Origin: Butyricimonas sp. Marseille-P3923 | GTDB taxonomy: Bacteria; Bacteroidota; Bacteroidia; Bacteroidales; Marinifilaceae | Reading direction: 5' to 3' | DNA: 64,000 nt | Assembly (NCBI RefSeq): GCF_900184685.1 | Contig: NZ_FXXL01000006.1 | Span: forward strand, 372,001-436,000 | In this document: positions 1 to 7,905 of the stretch, one piece after another | Numbering within the stretch: the stretch's first letter is position 1 | Layout: the number at the start of each line of letters is the position of its first letter | Notes under the pieces: model-generated | Databases searched by the model: none | Told to the model about the DNA's origin: nothing | Seen by the model: the letters and a program-made list of their open reading frames with translations, nothing else | Program-made: the position numbers and the translations under genes

Positions 1-87
1 CCGCCCACATTCTATCGGGAACGACTCCACGCCATCACGTGGAGCATGACTTCTGCCGGACGTGCACCACCTACCGTATTAGCTTAA
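1..87 (+). CDS. C-terminal end of an upstream gene (partial, uncertain)
   Basis: Frame 1 is open from the window edge to a TAA at 85-87 and would end in the residues GRAPPTVLA. Short His-rich or hypothetical proteins often precede Bacteroidota heavy-metal efflux operons, and I recall some ending in an RAPP-like tail, so this may be such a gene. Frame 3 is also open to about position 134, so the reading frame is not certain. Nothing more can be said without upstream sequence. Confidence 0.3.
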   Translation, partial: PPTFYRERLHAITWSMTSAGRAPPTVLA

Positions 88-189
88 AGAAATCGTTCCG
101 GATTTCATTCTTTGTATTTATCGCAATCCGGTAAAATACATTACCTACATTTATTCGATTTATATACTCATAACAAATAACTTATTCAT

Positions 190-1458
190 ATGAGAACATT
201 TTTTTATGCTATTACAATATTAGCAATCTCACTTGTCGGATGCAAGAGTAACTCATCACAAGACAAACACAAACATTCCGAAATGGAAACCCATGCAGGA
301 CACGACCATGCTCATGACCACAACCATGACAAGGATCACGATCATGATCCGAAACACGATCACAGTCACGACCACGAAACCGCGGAAGAACACGCCGCAC
401 ACAGCCACGAGGCAGAAGAAGCAAAACATAGCGACGAGATAATCTTTTCCAAAGAGCAAGCCGCTAAAACAAATTTCGAAGTACAAGAGATACAGCCCGG
501 CAGTTTCAACCAAGTGGTAAAAACCTCCGGACAAATAATGGCAGCCCCCGGCGACGAAGCAGTTGTCGTTGCCACCAGCAACGGTATAGTATCCTTTACC
601 TCCAACAAATTGAGTGAAGGTACCGCCGTCAAAAAAGGGCAATCCCTATTCCAAATATCGTCCAAGAACATGGCAGAAGGAGATTATTACACGAAAGTAA
701 AAGCCACCTACGAAACGGCAAAAGCCAATTACGACAGGGCTGAATCGCTCGTGAAAGATAAAATCATCTCTCAAAAAGAATTCGAAGCCGCCCGTTTGGA
801 ATACGAGAACGCCAGAACAGCATACGAGGCCGTATCGGGAGCCAAAACAGAGAAAGGTGTAAGTGTAAACGCCCCGATCAACGGGCATATCAAAAACATA
901 CTGGTAAAAGAAGGAGAATACATCACAGCCGGACAAGCACTGGCAACCGTTTCACAAAACCAACGGTTAGTACTCCGTGCCGAGGTATCCCAAAGATACT
1001 ACAACGCGCTGAAGAGTATCAATAGCGCCAACTTCAAAACCCCATATGACAACCACGTGTACGAACTGGCAGACCTGAACGGACGCCTGCTCTCTTTCGG
1101 AAAGACTTCCGACAACAACTCATTCTTCGTACCCGTGTCATTCGAATTTGACAACAAGGGAGAAGTCATCCCCGGCTCATTTGTTGAAGTATATCTTATT
1201 TCATCCCCGATAGAAAATACCTTGAGTATCCCCGTTTCCGCGCTGACAAATGAAATGGGCTTCTTCTACGTCTACGTGCAAATCGACGACGAAGGCTACC
1301 GCAAACAAGAGGTTACCCTTGGCGCCAACAATGGCAAAGAAGTACAGGTACTGAAAGGACTGCACCCCGGCGACCGCGTCGTAACTCAAGGAGCCTACCA
1401 AGTAAAAATGGCCTCCGCGTCAGGTGCAATACCTCATGGACATAGCCATGAACATTAA
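190..1458 (+). CDS. Efflux RND transporter periplasmic adaptor (CusB/CzcB type), His-rich
   Basis: Membrane-fusion subunit that links the inner-membrane RND pump encoded next to the TolC-type outer channel; predicted to act in heavy-metal export. The N-terminus has a lipobox (LVGC, Cys about 18), so it is probably a lipoprotein. Residues about 25-80 are packed with His-Asp repeats, and the C-terminus also ends His-rich (HGHSHEH). The barrel-sandwich (lipoyl-like) domain begins near 110, the coiled-coil hairpin lies near 166-218, and beta-barrel and membrane-proximal domains follow. The His tracts point to a soft or borderline metal (Zn, Cu, Ni, Co), which is inference. First gene of a three-gene operon; 124 bp separates it from the pump gene. 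Confidence 0.92.
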   Translation: MRTFFYAITILAISLVGCKSNSSQDKHKHSEMETHAGHDHAHDHNHDKDHDHDPKHDHSHDHETAEEHAAHSHEAEEAKHSDEIIFSKEQAAKTNFEVQEIQPGSFNQVVKTSGQIMAAPGDEAVVVATSNGIVSFTSNKLSEGTAVKKGQSLFQISSKNMAEGDYYTKVKATYETAKANYDRAESLVKDKIISQKEFEAARLEYENARTAYEAVSGAKTEKGVSVNAPINGHIKNILVKEGEYITAGQALATVSQNQRLVLRAEVSQRYYNALKSINSANFKTPYDNHVYELADLNGRLLSFGKTSDNNSFFVPVSFEFDNKGEVIPGSFVEVYLISSPIENTLSIPVSALTNEMGFFYVYVQIDDEGYRKQEVTLGANNGKEVQVLKGLHPGDRVVTQGAYQVKMASASGAIPHGHSHEH

Positions 1459-1460
1459 TC

Positions 1461-1574
1461 AATTGAAAATGGAGAATTGAAAATTGAAAATGAAAAGATA
1501 TACAGCGTTATCAATTGTCTGCAAGAGGAGTTAGAGAGGGAAATTCTTCAATCTAAAATTTAAAATCATAAATT
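1461..1574 (+). repeat. Composite AT-rich repeat between adaptor and pump genes
   Basis: Starts two bases after the adaptor stop codon. The left part is tandem AATTGAAAAT-type units; the right part (1551-1574) has ATCTAAAAT / AAAATCATAAATT units. The same two-part arrangement, in the same orientation relative to transcription, lies between greA and the HIT gene (29087-29166). A left-part-only copy is at 51723-51756. Confidence 0.6.
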
Positions 1575-1582
1575 AATTTCGG

Positions 1583-4500
1583 ATGTTAAATAAGATCATA
1601 CAATATTCATTACACAACCGACTGGTGGTAATGATCGCGTCGATTGTCCTGCTTTTGTGGGGTTCTTACACGGCGCACAAAATGGAAGTGGACGTATTTC
1701 CGGACTTGAATGCCCCGACAGTGGTAGTCATGACCGAGGCACAGGGTATGGCACCCGAAGAAGTAGAACGGATGGTAACCTTCCCCATCGAAACAGCGGT
1801 AAACGGAGCAACCGACGTGCGCAGCGTGAGATCATCCTCCACGACAGGATTCTCCGTCGTGTGGGTGCAATTCGACTGGGGTACCAATATATACACGGCA
1901 CGGCAAATTGTTTCTGAAAAACTATCTACCCTCGGAGATGCCCTTCCGGGTAACGTGGGAAGTCCCACTCTCGGTCCGCAATCCTCCATCTTGGGAGAAA
2001 TGATGATTTTCGGATTGACCTCCGACACGACCTCTTTACAGGACTTGCGTACCATTGCCGACTGGACAATCCGTCCCCGCCTGCTCTCCACGGGGGGCGT
2101 GGCACAGGTAACCGTTATCGGCGGCGATATCAAAGAGTACCAGATACTTCTCGATCCTACCCGTATGAAACACTACGGCATCACCATGGACGAAGTACTG
2201 GCCGTGGTGGATAACATGAACCAGAACTCCACGGGAGGCATCCTCTACGAGTACGGTAACGAGTACATCGTGCAAGGTATTCTCGCAACCGACAATGTTG
2301 AAGAACTCGGCAAAGGAGTCGTGAAAACAGTAGACAATATACCTGTCCTTTTATCGGACATCGCCACGGTACAAATCGGGCAAAAAGAACCCAAACTGGG
2401 ACTGGCATCCGAAAAGGGACATCCTGCCGTGTTAATCACGATCACTAAACAACCTAATTCCAACACGTTGGAATTAACGGACAAACTGGACAACGCCATC
2501 TCGGAATTGCAAAAGACATTGCCCTCGGACGTGCAAATCTCTTCCGACATTTTCCGTCAATCCCGTTTTATCGAGAGTTCAATCTCCAACATACAGAAAG
2601 CCCTGTTCGAGGGGGCAATCTTCGTGATTATCGTACTCTTCTTCTTCTTGATGAACGTACGTACCACCATTATATCGCTGGTAGCATTGCCCTTGTCATT
2701 ACTCGTGGCAATTCTAACCTTACACGCCTTGGGATTAACCATCAACACGATGAGTTTGGGAGGACTCGCCATAGCCATCGGATCCTTGGTCGATGATGCC
2801 ATTGTCGATGTCGAAAACGTGTATAAACGACTGCGGGAAAATCAACAAAGACCGACGGGCGAACGTCTTTCTTCCCTAAAAATCGTGTTCGAGGCATCCA
2901 AAGAAGTACGTATGCCCATTCTGAACTCCACGCTAATCATCGTGGCTTGCTTCTTGCCCCTGTTCTTCCTTTCCGGCATGGAAGGACGCATGTTGATACC
3001 GCTGGGAATCGCTTTCATCGTGGCCCTTTTCGCTTCCACGGTAGTAGCTTTGACCTTAACCCCGGTATTATGCAGCTATATCCTCACCACCCCGAAAGCA
3101 TTGAAAAAAAGCGAGAAGGAACCCATTGTTTCCCGCACGCTGAAAAAATGGTATAAAAAAGCCTTGGAATGGGCTCTCCGCCACAAGAAAGTGGTTATCG
3201 GAACCAGTGCCGCCCTGTTAATCTTCACGATCATCATCATGACCGGATTGGGACGTAGCTTCCTGCCCCCGTTCAACGAGGGGTCGCTCACCATCAATAC
3301 CAGCACCATGCCGGGTATCTCACTGGAAGAATCCGACAAGATGGGACGGATGGCAGAAGAAATATTACTGGGCATCCCGGAAATACAGACTGTTGCCCGC
3401 AAGACCGGACGTGCCGAATTGGATGAACACGCCTTGGGAGTCAACGTATCGGAAATCGAAGCTCCTTTCGAACTTGACAAACGCTCCCGGGAAGAATTTC
3501 TTGCCGACGTGCGCGAGCAATTGGGTAAACTACAAGGCATGAACATTGAAATCGGGCAACCGATCTCCCACCGTATCGACGCCATGTTGTCCGGAACAAA
3601 AGCAAACATAGCCATTAAGCTATTCGGTAACGATTTGAACAAACTGTACACCATCGGGGGGCAAATCAAAGACGCCATTCAAGGCATCGACGGCATCGCC
3701 GATCTGACTCTGGAACAACAAATCGAGCGCCCGCAACTACAAATCAAACCGAAACGGGATATGCTCGCCAAATACGGCATTACCTTGCCCGAATTCTCCG
3801 AGTTCATCAACGTGGCACTCTCCGGTAGAGTCATATCCCAAGTGTACGAGGGCGGTCGGGTATTCGACCTCACCGTGAAAGTACACGACAACAACCGGGT
3901 AAACATGGAAGAAATCGGTAACTTGATGATTGACGCCAACGGACAAAAAGTACCGCTTCACTACGTGGCTGAAATACTCCCTTCCGTGGGACCGAACACC
4001 ATCAGCCGGGAAAACGTGCAACGAAAAATAGTCGTATCCGCCAACGTGGCAGGACGTGACTTGAACGGTGTCGTGAAAGATATCCAAAAAACAGTAGACG
4101 AACAAATCTCCCTGCCCGAAGGCTATCACGTGGAATACGGCGGTCAATTCGAGAGTGAACAAGCGGCTTCACGTACCTTGTTCCTTACCTCATTGATCTC
4201 TATCATGTTGATATTCCTGTTATTGTTCAACGAATTTCACAGTATGCCCTTATCCGGAATCATCATGCTGAACTTGCCCTTGGCTATCATCGGGGGAATC
4301 ATCAGCATCTGGTTTACCTCGGGAATCATCAGCATTCCCGCTATTATCGGGTTCATCTCGTTATTCGGTATTGCCACCCGAAACGGAATCCTGCTCGTGT
4401 CGCACTACAACCACCTGCGGGAACAAGGTTTTTCATTATACGAGAGTGTTATTCACGGCTCTCTCGATCGGTTGAACCCGATTCTGATGACAGCCTTAAC

Positions 4501-4687
4501 CTCCGCCTTGGCATTGATTCCGCTTGCAGTCGGGGGAGACCTTCCGGGCAATGAAATCCAAAGCCCGCTGGCTCAAGTTATCTTGGGTGGATTATTAAGC
4601 TCCACCTTGTTGAACGGCTTCGTGGTTCCGATCATGTACATATTGCTTAACCACAAGCAAAAAAATATCGAAAACTTGGAAGCGTAA
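1583..4687 (+). CDS. Heavy-metal efflux RND pump (CusA/CzcA family)
   Basis: Inner-membrane proton-driven pump of the HME-RND family, 1034 residues, the usual length. The first transmembrane helix is at about 12-32, followed by a porter domain (opening with the typical VDVFPDLNAP segment), a central helix bundle from about 335, the conserved acidic helix SLVDDAIVDVENVYKRL near 400, a second porter half, and a C-terminal helix bundle with GIATRNGILLVSHY. The acidic residues of the central helix fit proton relay. It works with the adaptor before it and the TolC channel 17 bp after it. The metal cannot be read from the sequence. Confidence 0.95.
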   Translation: MLNKIIQYSLHNRLVVMIASIVLLLWGSYTAHKMEVDVFPDLNAPTVVVMTEAQGMAPEEVERMVTFPIETAVNGATDVRSVRSSSTTGFSVVWVQFDWGTNIYTARQIVSEKLSTLGDALPGNVGSPTLGPQSSILGEMMIFGLTSDTTSLQDLRTIADWTIRPRLLSTGGVAQVTVIGGDIKEYQILLDPTRMKHYGITMDEVLAVVDNMNQNSTGGILYEYGNEYIVQGILATDNVEELGKGVVKTVDNIPVLLSDIATVQIGQKEPKLGLASEKGHPAVLITITKQPNSNTLELTDKLDNAISELQKTLPSDVQISSDIFRQSRFIESSISNIQKALFEGAIFVIIVLFFFLMNVRTTIISLVALPLSLLVAILTLHALGLTINTMSLGGLAIAIGSLVDDAIVDVENVYKRLRENQQRPTGERLSSLKIVFEASKEVRMPILNSTLIIVACFLPLFFLSGMEGRMLIPLGIAFIVALFASTVVALTLTPVLCSYILTTPKALKKSEKEPIVSRTLKKWYKKALEWALRHKKVVIGTSAALLIFTIIIMTGLGRSFLPPFNEGSLTINTSTMPGISLEESDKMGRMAEEILLGIPEIQTVARKTGRAELDEHALGVNVSEIEAPFELDKRSREEFLADVREQLGKLQGMNIEIGQPISHRIDAMLSGTKANIAIKLFGNDLNKLYTIGGQIKDAIQGIDGIADLTLEQQIERPQLQIKPKRDMLAKYGITLPEFSEFINVALSGRVISQVYEGGRVFDLTVKVHDNNRVNMEEIGNLMIDANGQKVPLHYVAEILPSVGPNTISRENVQRKIVVSANVAGRDLNGVVKDIQKTVDEQISLPEGYHVEYGGQFESEQAASRTLFLTSLISIMLIFLLLFNEFHSMPLSGIIMLNLPLAIIGGIISIWFTSGIISIPAIIGFISLFGIATRNGILLVSHYNHLREQGFSLYESVIHGSLDRLNPILMTALTSALALIPLAVGGDLPGNEIQSPLAQVILGGLLSSTLLNGFVVPIMYILLNHKQKNIENLEA

Positions 4688-4704
4688 CCTTTGAAACAAA
4701 CAAT

Positions 4705-5892
4705 ATGAATACATATAAATTATACATATTAAGCATCATGCTGTTGGGCATCCTCTCCGCGAGGGCCCAAAGTAGCATCGACGAGGTTCTGAAAAGCGTC
4801 GAGAACAACAACAAATCGTTGCAAGCCAACGTGAAGATGACCGACGCCCAAAAACTGGAATCCCAAACCGGCAAATTTCTGGCTAACCCGACATTCGAGT
4901 GGGAACAAATGTGGGGCAATCGGAATAACCCCGGTTCGGAATATTCATTCACGGTAAAACAATCGTTGGACTTTCCCAACACGTACGCGAACAAGAACAA
5001 AATCGCCGCGTTAAAGTCCGGTACATTCGACCTTCAATTCGCGGCTTACCGTCAACAACTTCTTCTGATGGCAAAACAAACCTGCATCGAAATCGTTTAT
5101 CTACGCAAACAAAAAGTCCTGCTGGACGAACGATTAAGTAATGCCGAGTCCATGTTTACCCTCTATCAAAAACGGTTAGCATCAGGTGACGCAAACCAAT
5201 TGGAATTAAATAAAATCCAATTGGAATTACTCAACGCCCAGAACCAAAGCCGCTTGAATCAAGCCGCACTGAACGCCGCGTTGGAACAACTGCAAAACTT
5301 GAACGGCGGTAACCCGCTCCCGTTCCAAAACACGGAATACCCGACAGGGGAAAGCTTAATCGACTTCGAGCAATTGCAAGCCGATTTCATCGCCGCCGAT
5401 CCGAATTTGAAAGGCTTAGCCGAAGAGCAAGAGATTGCCAAACGGGAAGTGAAACTCAACCGCTCCCTCTCCTTGCCCAAATTCGACGTCGGTTACAAAC
5501 GTAGCGCCTCATCGGGTAACGTCGCGTCCAACGGTTTCGTCGTGGGAGTATCCATCCCCCTTTTCGAAAACAAAAACACCGTCAAAAAAGCCAAAGCCCA
5601 AGCAGAATTCGCCACAGCCTCTCTCGAAGACAACCGGCTGAATCTTCGCACCAGCCTGCAACAACTCTACCATCAGGCAGAAGCCTTGCAGATCTCCCGT
5701 GAAGACTACGCCAAAGTCCTTGAACAACAGCGCAACGTGGAACTGCTCAACAAAGCCCTCAACGCCGGACAACTCTCCGTGATCGACTATTTCGTCGAAC
5801 TCACCACTTTCTACGACAGCCAACAAAGCTATCTGGACGTGGAAAAAGAATACCACAACATTTTGGCTCAATTGTATCAATACAAACTATAG
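4705..5892 (+). CDS. TolC-family outer-membrane channel of the metal efflux system
   Basis: Outer-membrane factor (CusC/CzcC type), 395 residues, completing the tripartite pump. A Sec signal of about 21 residues ends at SARAQ; there is no lipobox, unlike many CusC proteins. Two long coiled-coil helical repeats typical of the OEP family occupy most of the chain (for example the region around 130-200 and again 300-385). It sits 17 bp after the pump gene and is followed by a terminator, so it is the last gene of the operon. Confidence 0.92.
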   Translation: MNTYKLYILSIMLLGILSARAQSSIDEVLKSVENNNKSLQANVKMTDAQKLESQTGKFLANPTFEWEQMWGNRNNPGSEYSFTVKQSLDFPNTYANKNKIAALKSGTFDLQFAAYRQQLLLMAKQTCIEIVYLRKQKVLLDERLSNAESMFTLYQKRLASGDANQLELNKIQLELLNAQNQSRLNQAALNAALEQLQNLNGGNPLPFQNTEYPTGESLIDFEQLQADFIAADPNLKGLAEEQEIAKREVKLNRSLSLPKFDVGYKRSASSGNVASNGFVVGVSIPLFENKNTVKKAKAQAEFATASLEDNRLNLRTSLQQLYHQAEALQISREDYAKVLEQQRNVELLNKALNAGQLSVIDYFVELTTFYDSQQSYLDVEKEYHNILAQLYQYKL

Positions 5893-5915
5893 AGCACAGG
5901 AAACTCAACTAAAAC

Positions 5916-5948
5916 AAGGAGGAATTCAGCAAGGTTGAATTCTTCCTT
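5916..5948 (+). terminator. Intrinsic terminator of the metal efflux operon
   Basis: Stem 5916-5928 pairs with 5936-5948 over 13 bp with one G-T wobble; loop of 7 nt; followed by a T-rich stretch. Lies 24 nt after the TolC-family stop codon. Confidence 0.8.
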
Positions 5949-5973
5949 ATTTTATATTCTGAATTTTATTATC

Positions 5974-5981
5974 TACCTTTG
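5974..5981 (+). promoter_or_regulatory. Bacteroidota -7 box for sigma factor gene (locus 1)
   Basis: TACCTTTG matches the TAnnTTTG -7 consensus and ends 23 nt before the sigma factor ATG. No clear TTTG is seen at the -33 position. Confidence 0.6.
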
Positions 5982-6004
5982 AGGAAAATAAAATAAGGAA
6001 CTAC

Positions 6005-6571
6005 ATGCAAATCGCGGACACGGATATCCTCAATACATTCAAACAGAATGTCAATAAAGGAGGAAATCTCCTCTTTCGGCGTTATTATAGACCTCTTATT
6101 CTATTTTCCAACTCCCTACTCAATGATGATACTTTTTCAGAAGATATCGTACAAGACGTTTTTTACCATTTCATCAACACCCATGCATACACCCGCGTCA
6201 CCCCGGACACGTTAGCCGCGTTTCTCTTCCGGGCCGTGCGCAACCTCTGTGTAAACAAAATTCGAAATACCCGCGAATACACCTATGCCGAACTTCTCTC
6301 GTTCGAAGCCACCGAGGAAGAAGCTATAACGTTCTCCCCCGAACTCGTCGAGGCTATCCGCGAAGCTATCCGCCAATTACCTGAAAGAACCCGTGCCGTT
6401 ATTCTCTCCATTATCGTGGAAAAGAAAAAATACAAAGAAACAGCGGAGTCCTTAAACGTTTCCGTCAATACAGTCAAAACCCTTCTCAATCATGGACTGC
6501 AACAACTTCGCCGACAATTTCCCGACCCGGCAATATTCCTTTTCATGCAATTCCGACAATCCTGTTTATAA
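6005..6571 (+). CDS. ECF RNA polymerase sigma-70 factor (Sus-like locus 1)
   Basis: Extracytoplasmic-function sigma factor, 188 residues, of the type that drives SusC/SusD loci. Region 2 is at about 20-90 (core-binding motif DIVQDVFYHF), and a region 4 helix-turn-helix lies near 120-175 (TAESLNVSVNTVKTLL). Its likely partner is the FecR anti-sigma factor encoded 90 bp downstream, with the SusC STN domain as outer-membrane sensor. It has its own -7 box, so its expression is probably separate from its target promoter. Confidence 0.92.
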   Translation: MQIADTDILNTFKQNVNKGGNLLFRRYYRPLILFSNSLLNDDTFSEDIVQDVFYHFINTHAYTRVTPDTLAAFLFRAVRNLCVNKIRNTREYTYAELLSFEATEEEAITFSPELVEAIREAIRQLPERTRAVILSIIVEKKKYKETAESLNVSVNTVKTLLNHGLQQLRRQFPDPAIFLFMQFRQSCL

Positions 6572-6661
6572 GCAAGATATAACTTTTTCAAAAAAAAACG
6601 AAGAAATACATTCACCCATTTTCACTTTTCTACTATTATCTTATAGACAGAAACCAAAGCT

Positions 6662-7825
6662 ATGATGACAATAGAAGAAAAACGTACACGAATACATGAC
6701 TACCTGACCGGAACCATGGATGAAGAAAAACAGCAAGCATTCAATCATTGGTTAAAGAAAGACGAAGAAGCACAACAGCTCTTCCGGGAAGAAGTTCGAA
6801 AATTCAGGCGTGTCGAATGGGCTGAACGGTGGGATCAGGTAAACGACATGCAAGCGGAAAAACGAACCATGCAACGAATCCGCTCCCGAAGATTACAAAG
6901 ATTACAGGTTCGCTACGCGGCAGCAGCTATCGTATTCATAGCCATCGGGATAACCACATGGTGGTGGTCAACAGCGAAACAGGAAGTCCGTCGTCCGGTA
7001 ACAATACCTTTGACAAGCCGGCAAATGCCGGTATTAACCCTAAATAACGGGGAAGAAATCATTCTTCCCCTTGGTGATTCCACAACACTGCGTTCCGATG
7101 AAATAGATATCCGGCTGACCGATTTCGGGCGACTAGAGTACACGAACAAAACAAATAACGACAAAAAACAGATACGTTACAACAAATTGACCGTCCCTTA
7201 TGGCTGTGAATTTAACGTAATGTTATCAGACGGTAGCCGAGTGTGGCTGAACGCGGGAAGCTCGTTACGGTATCCCGAAGTTTTTAGTGGCGAAACGCGG
7301 GAAGTATTTCTGGAAGGAGAAGGTTATTTTGAAGTAGAACGAGATGAACAAATCCCTTTTATCGTACAGACAAAAGAAATGAACGTACAGGTACTAGGTA
7401 CAAGTTTCAATATACGTGCCTACGAGGACGATCAAAACGTAATTACCACACTCGTGACAGGCAAGGTCATACAACACTATCCGGGTATCGACACAAGCCT
7501 CGTGTTAACACCTTCCCTTCAAGCAGTGTTTAACCCGGAAAGCGGTTCATTGTCGGTTCAAAAAGTGAAAGTTCACACGGTACTCGCTTGGCACAATGGA
7601 AGAATCGCCATCAGTGATGCCCGTCTGGAAGACATTTTCAAAGAACTCTCCCGCTGGTATGATTTCGAGGTAATCTACTCGGATCCGTCATTAAAAGATG
7701 TTCGCTTTTACTTGCACTCTAATCGCTATGCAGAAATAGAGGGTGTACTGAAACACCTTCAAGCAACTTGCGGTGTACGATTCACTTATGTCGGAAAAAC
7801 AATTTACGTGTTAGATAAAAAGTAA
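6662..7825 (+). CDS. FecR-family anti-sigma factor (locus 1)
   Basis: Single-pass inner-membrane regulator that holds the adjacent ECF sigma factor and receives the signal from the SusC N-terminal domain. The cytoplasmic N-terminal part is about 1-82, one transmembrane helix is near 83-102, a periplasmic FecR domain lies about 165-275 (LSDGSRVWLNAGSSLRYP), and a DUF4974 (STN-like) domain is at the C-terminus, about 310-386. Length 387, normal for the family. Two adjacent ATGs could serve as start. Two hairpins lie between this gene and susC. Confidence 0.93.
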   Translation: MMTIEEKRTRIHDYLTGTMDEEKQQAFNHWLKKDEEAQQLFREEVRKFRRVEWAERWDQVNDMQAEKRTMQRIRSRRLQRLQVRYAAAAIVFIAIGITTWWWSTAKQEVRRPVTIPLTSRQMPVLTLNNGEEIILPLGDSTTLRSDEIDIRLTDFGRLEYTNKTNNDKKQIRYNKLTVPYGCEFNVMLSDGSRVWLNAGSSLRYPEVFSGETREVFLEGEGYFEVERDEQIPFIVQTKEMNVQVLGTSFNIRAYEDDQNVITTLVTGKVIQHYPGIDTSLVLTPSLQAVFNPESGSLSVQKVKVHTVLAWHNGRIAISDARLEDIFKELSRWYDFEVIYSDPSLKDVRFYLHSNRYAEIEGVLKHLQATCGVRFTYVGKTIYVLDKK

Positions 7826-7826
7826 A

Positions 7827-7875
7827 GGGATGTCCCCACATCCCCTTACACGTTAGTAACTCCACGATACTAACG
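7827..7875 (+). promoter_or_regulatory. Two consecutive hairpins in the fecR-susC spacer
   Basis: First stem 7827-7833 with 7838-7844 (7 bp, loop CCCC), directly after the fecR stop. Second stem 7851-7858 with 7868-7875 (CGTTAGTA/TACTAACG, 8 bp, loop 9 nt). Neither is followed by a T-tract, so they look more like mRNA stability or processing elements, or an operator for the second, than terminators. Confidence 0.5.
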
Positions 7876-7905
7876 AAATGTTAATTAAAATAGTAGAACA
7901 AAGTT

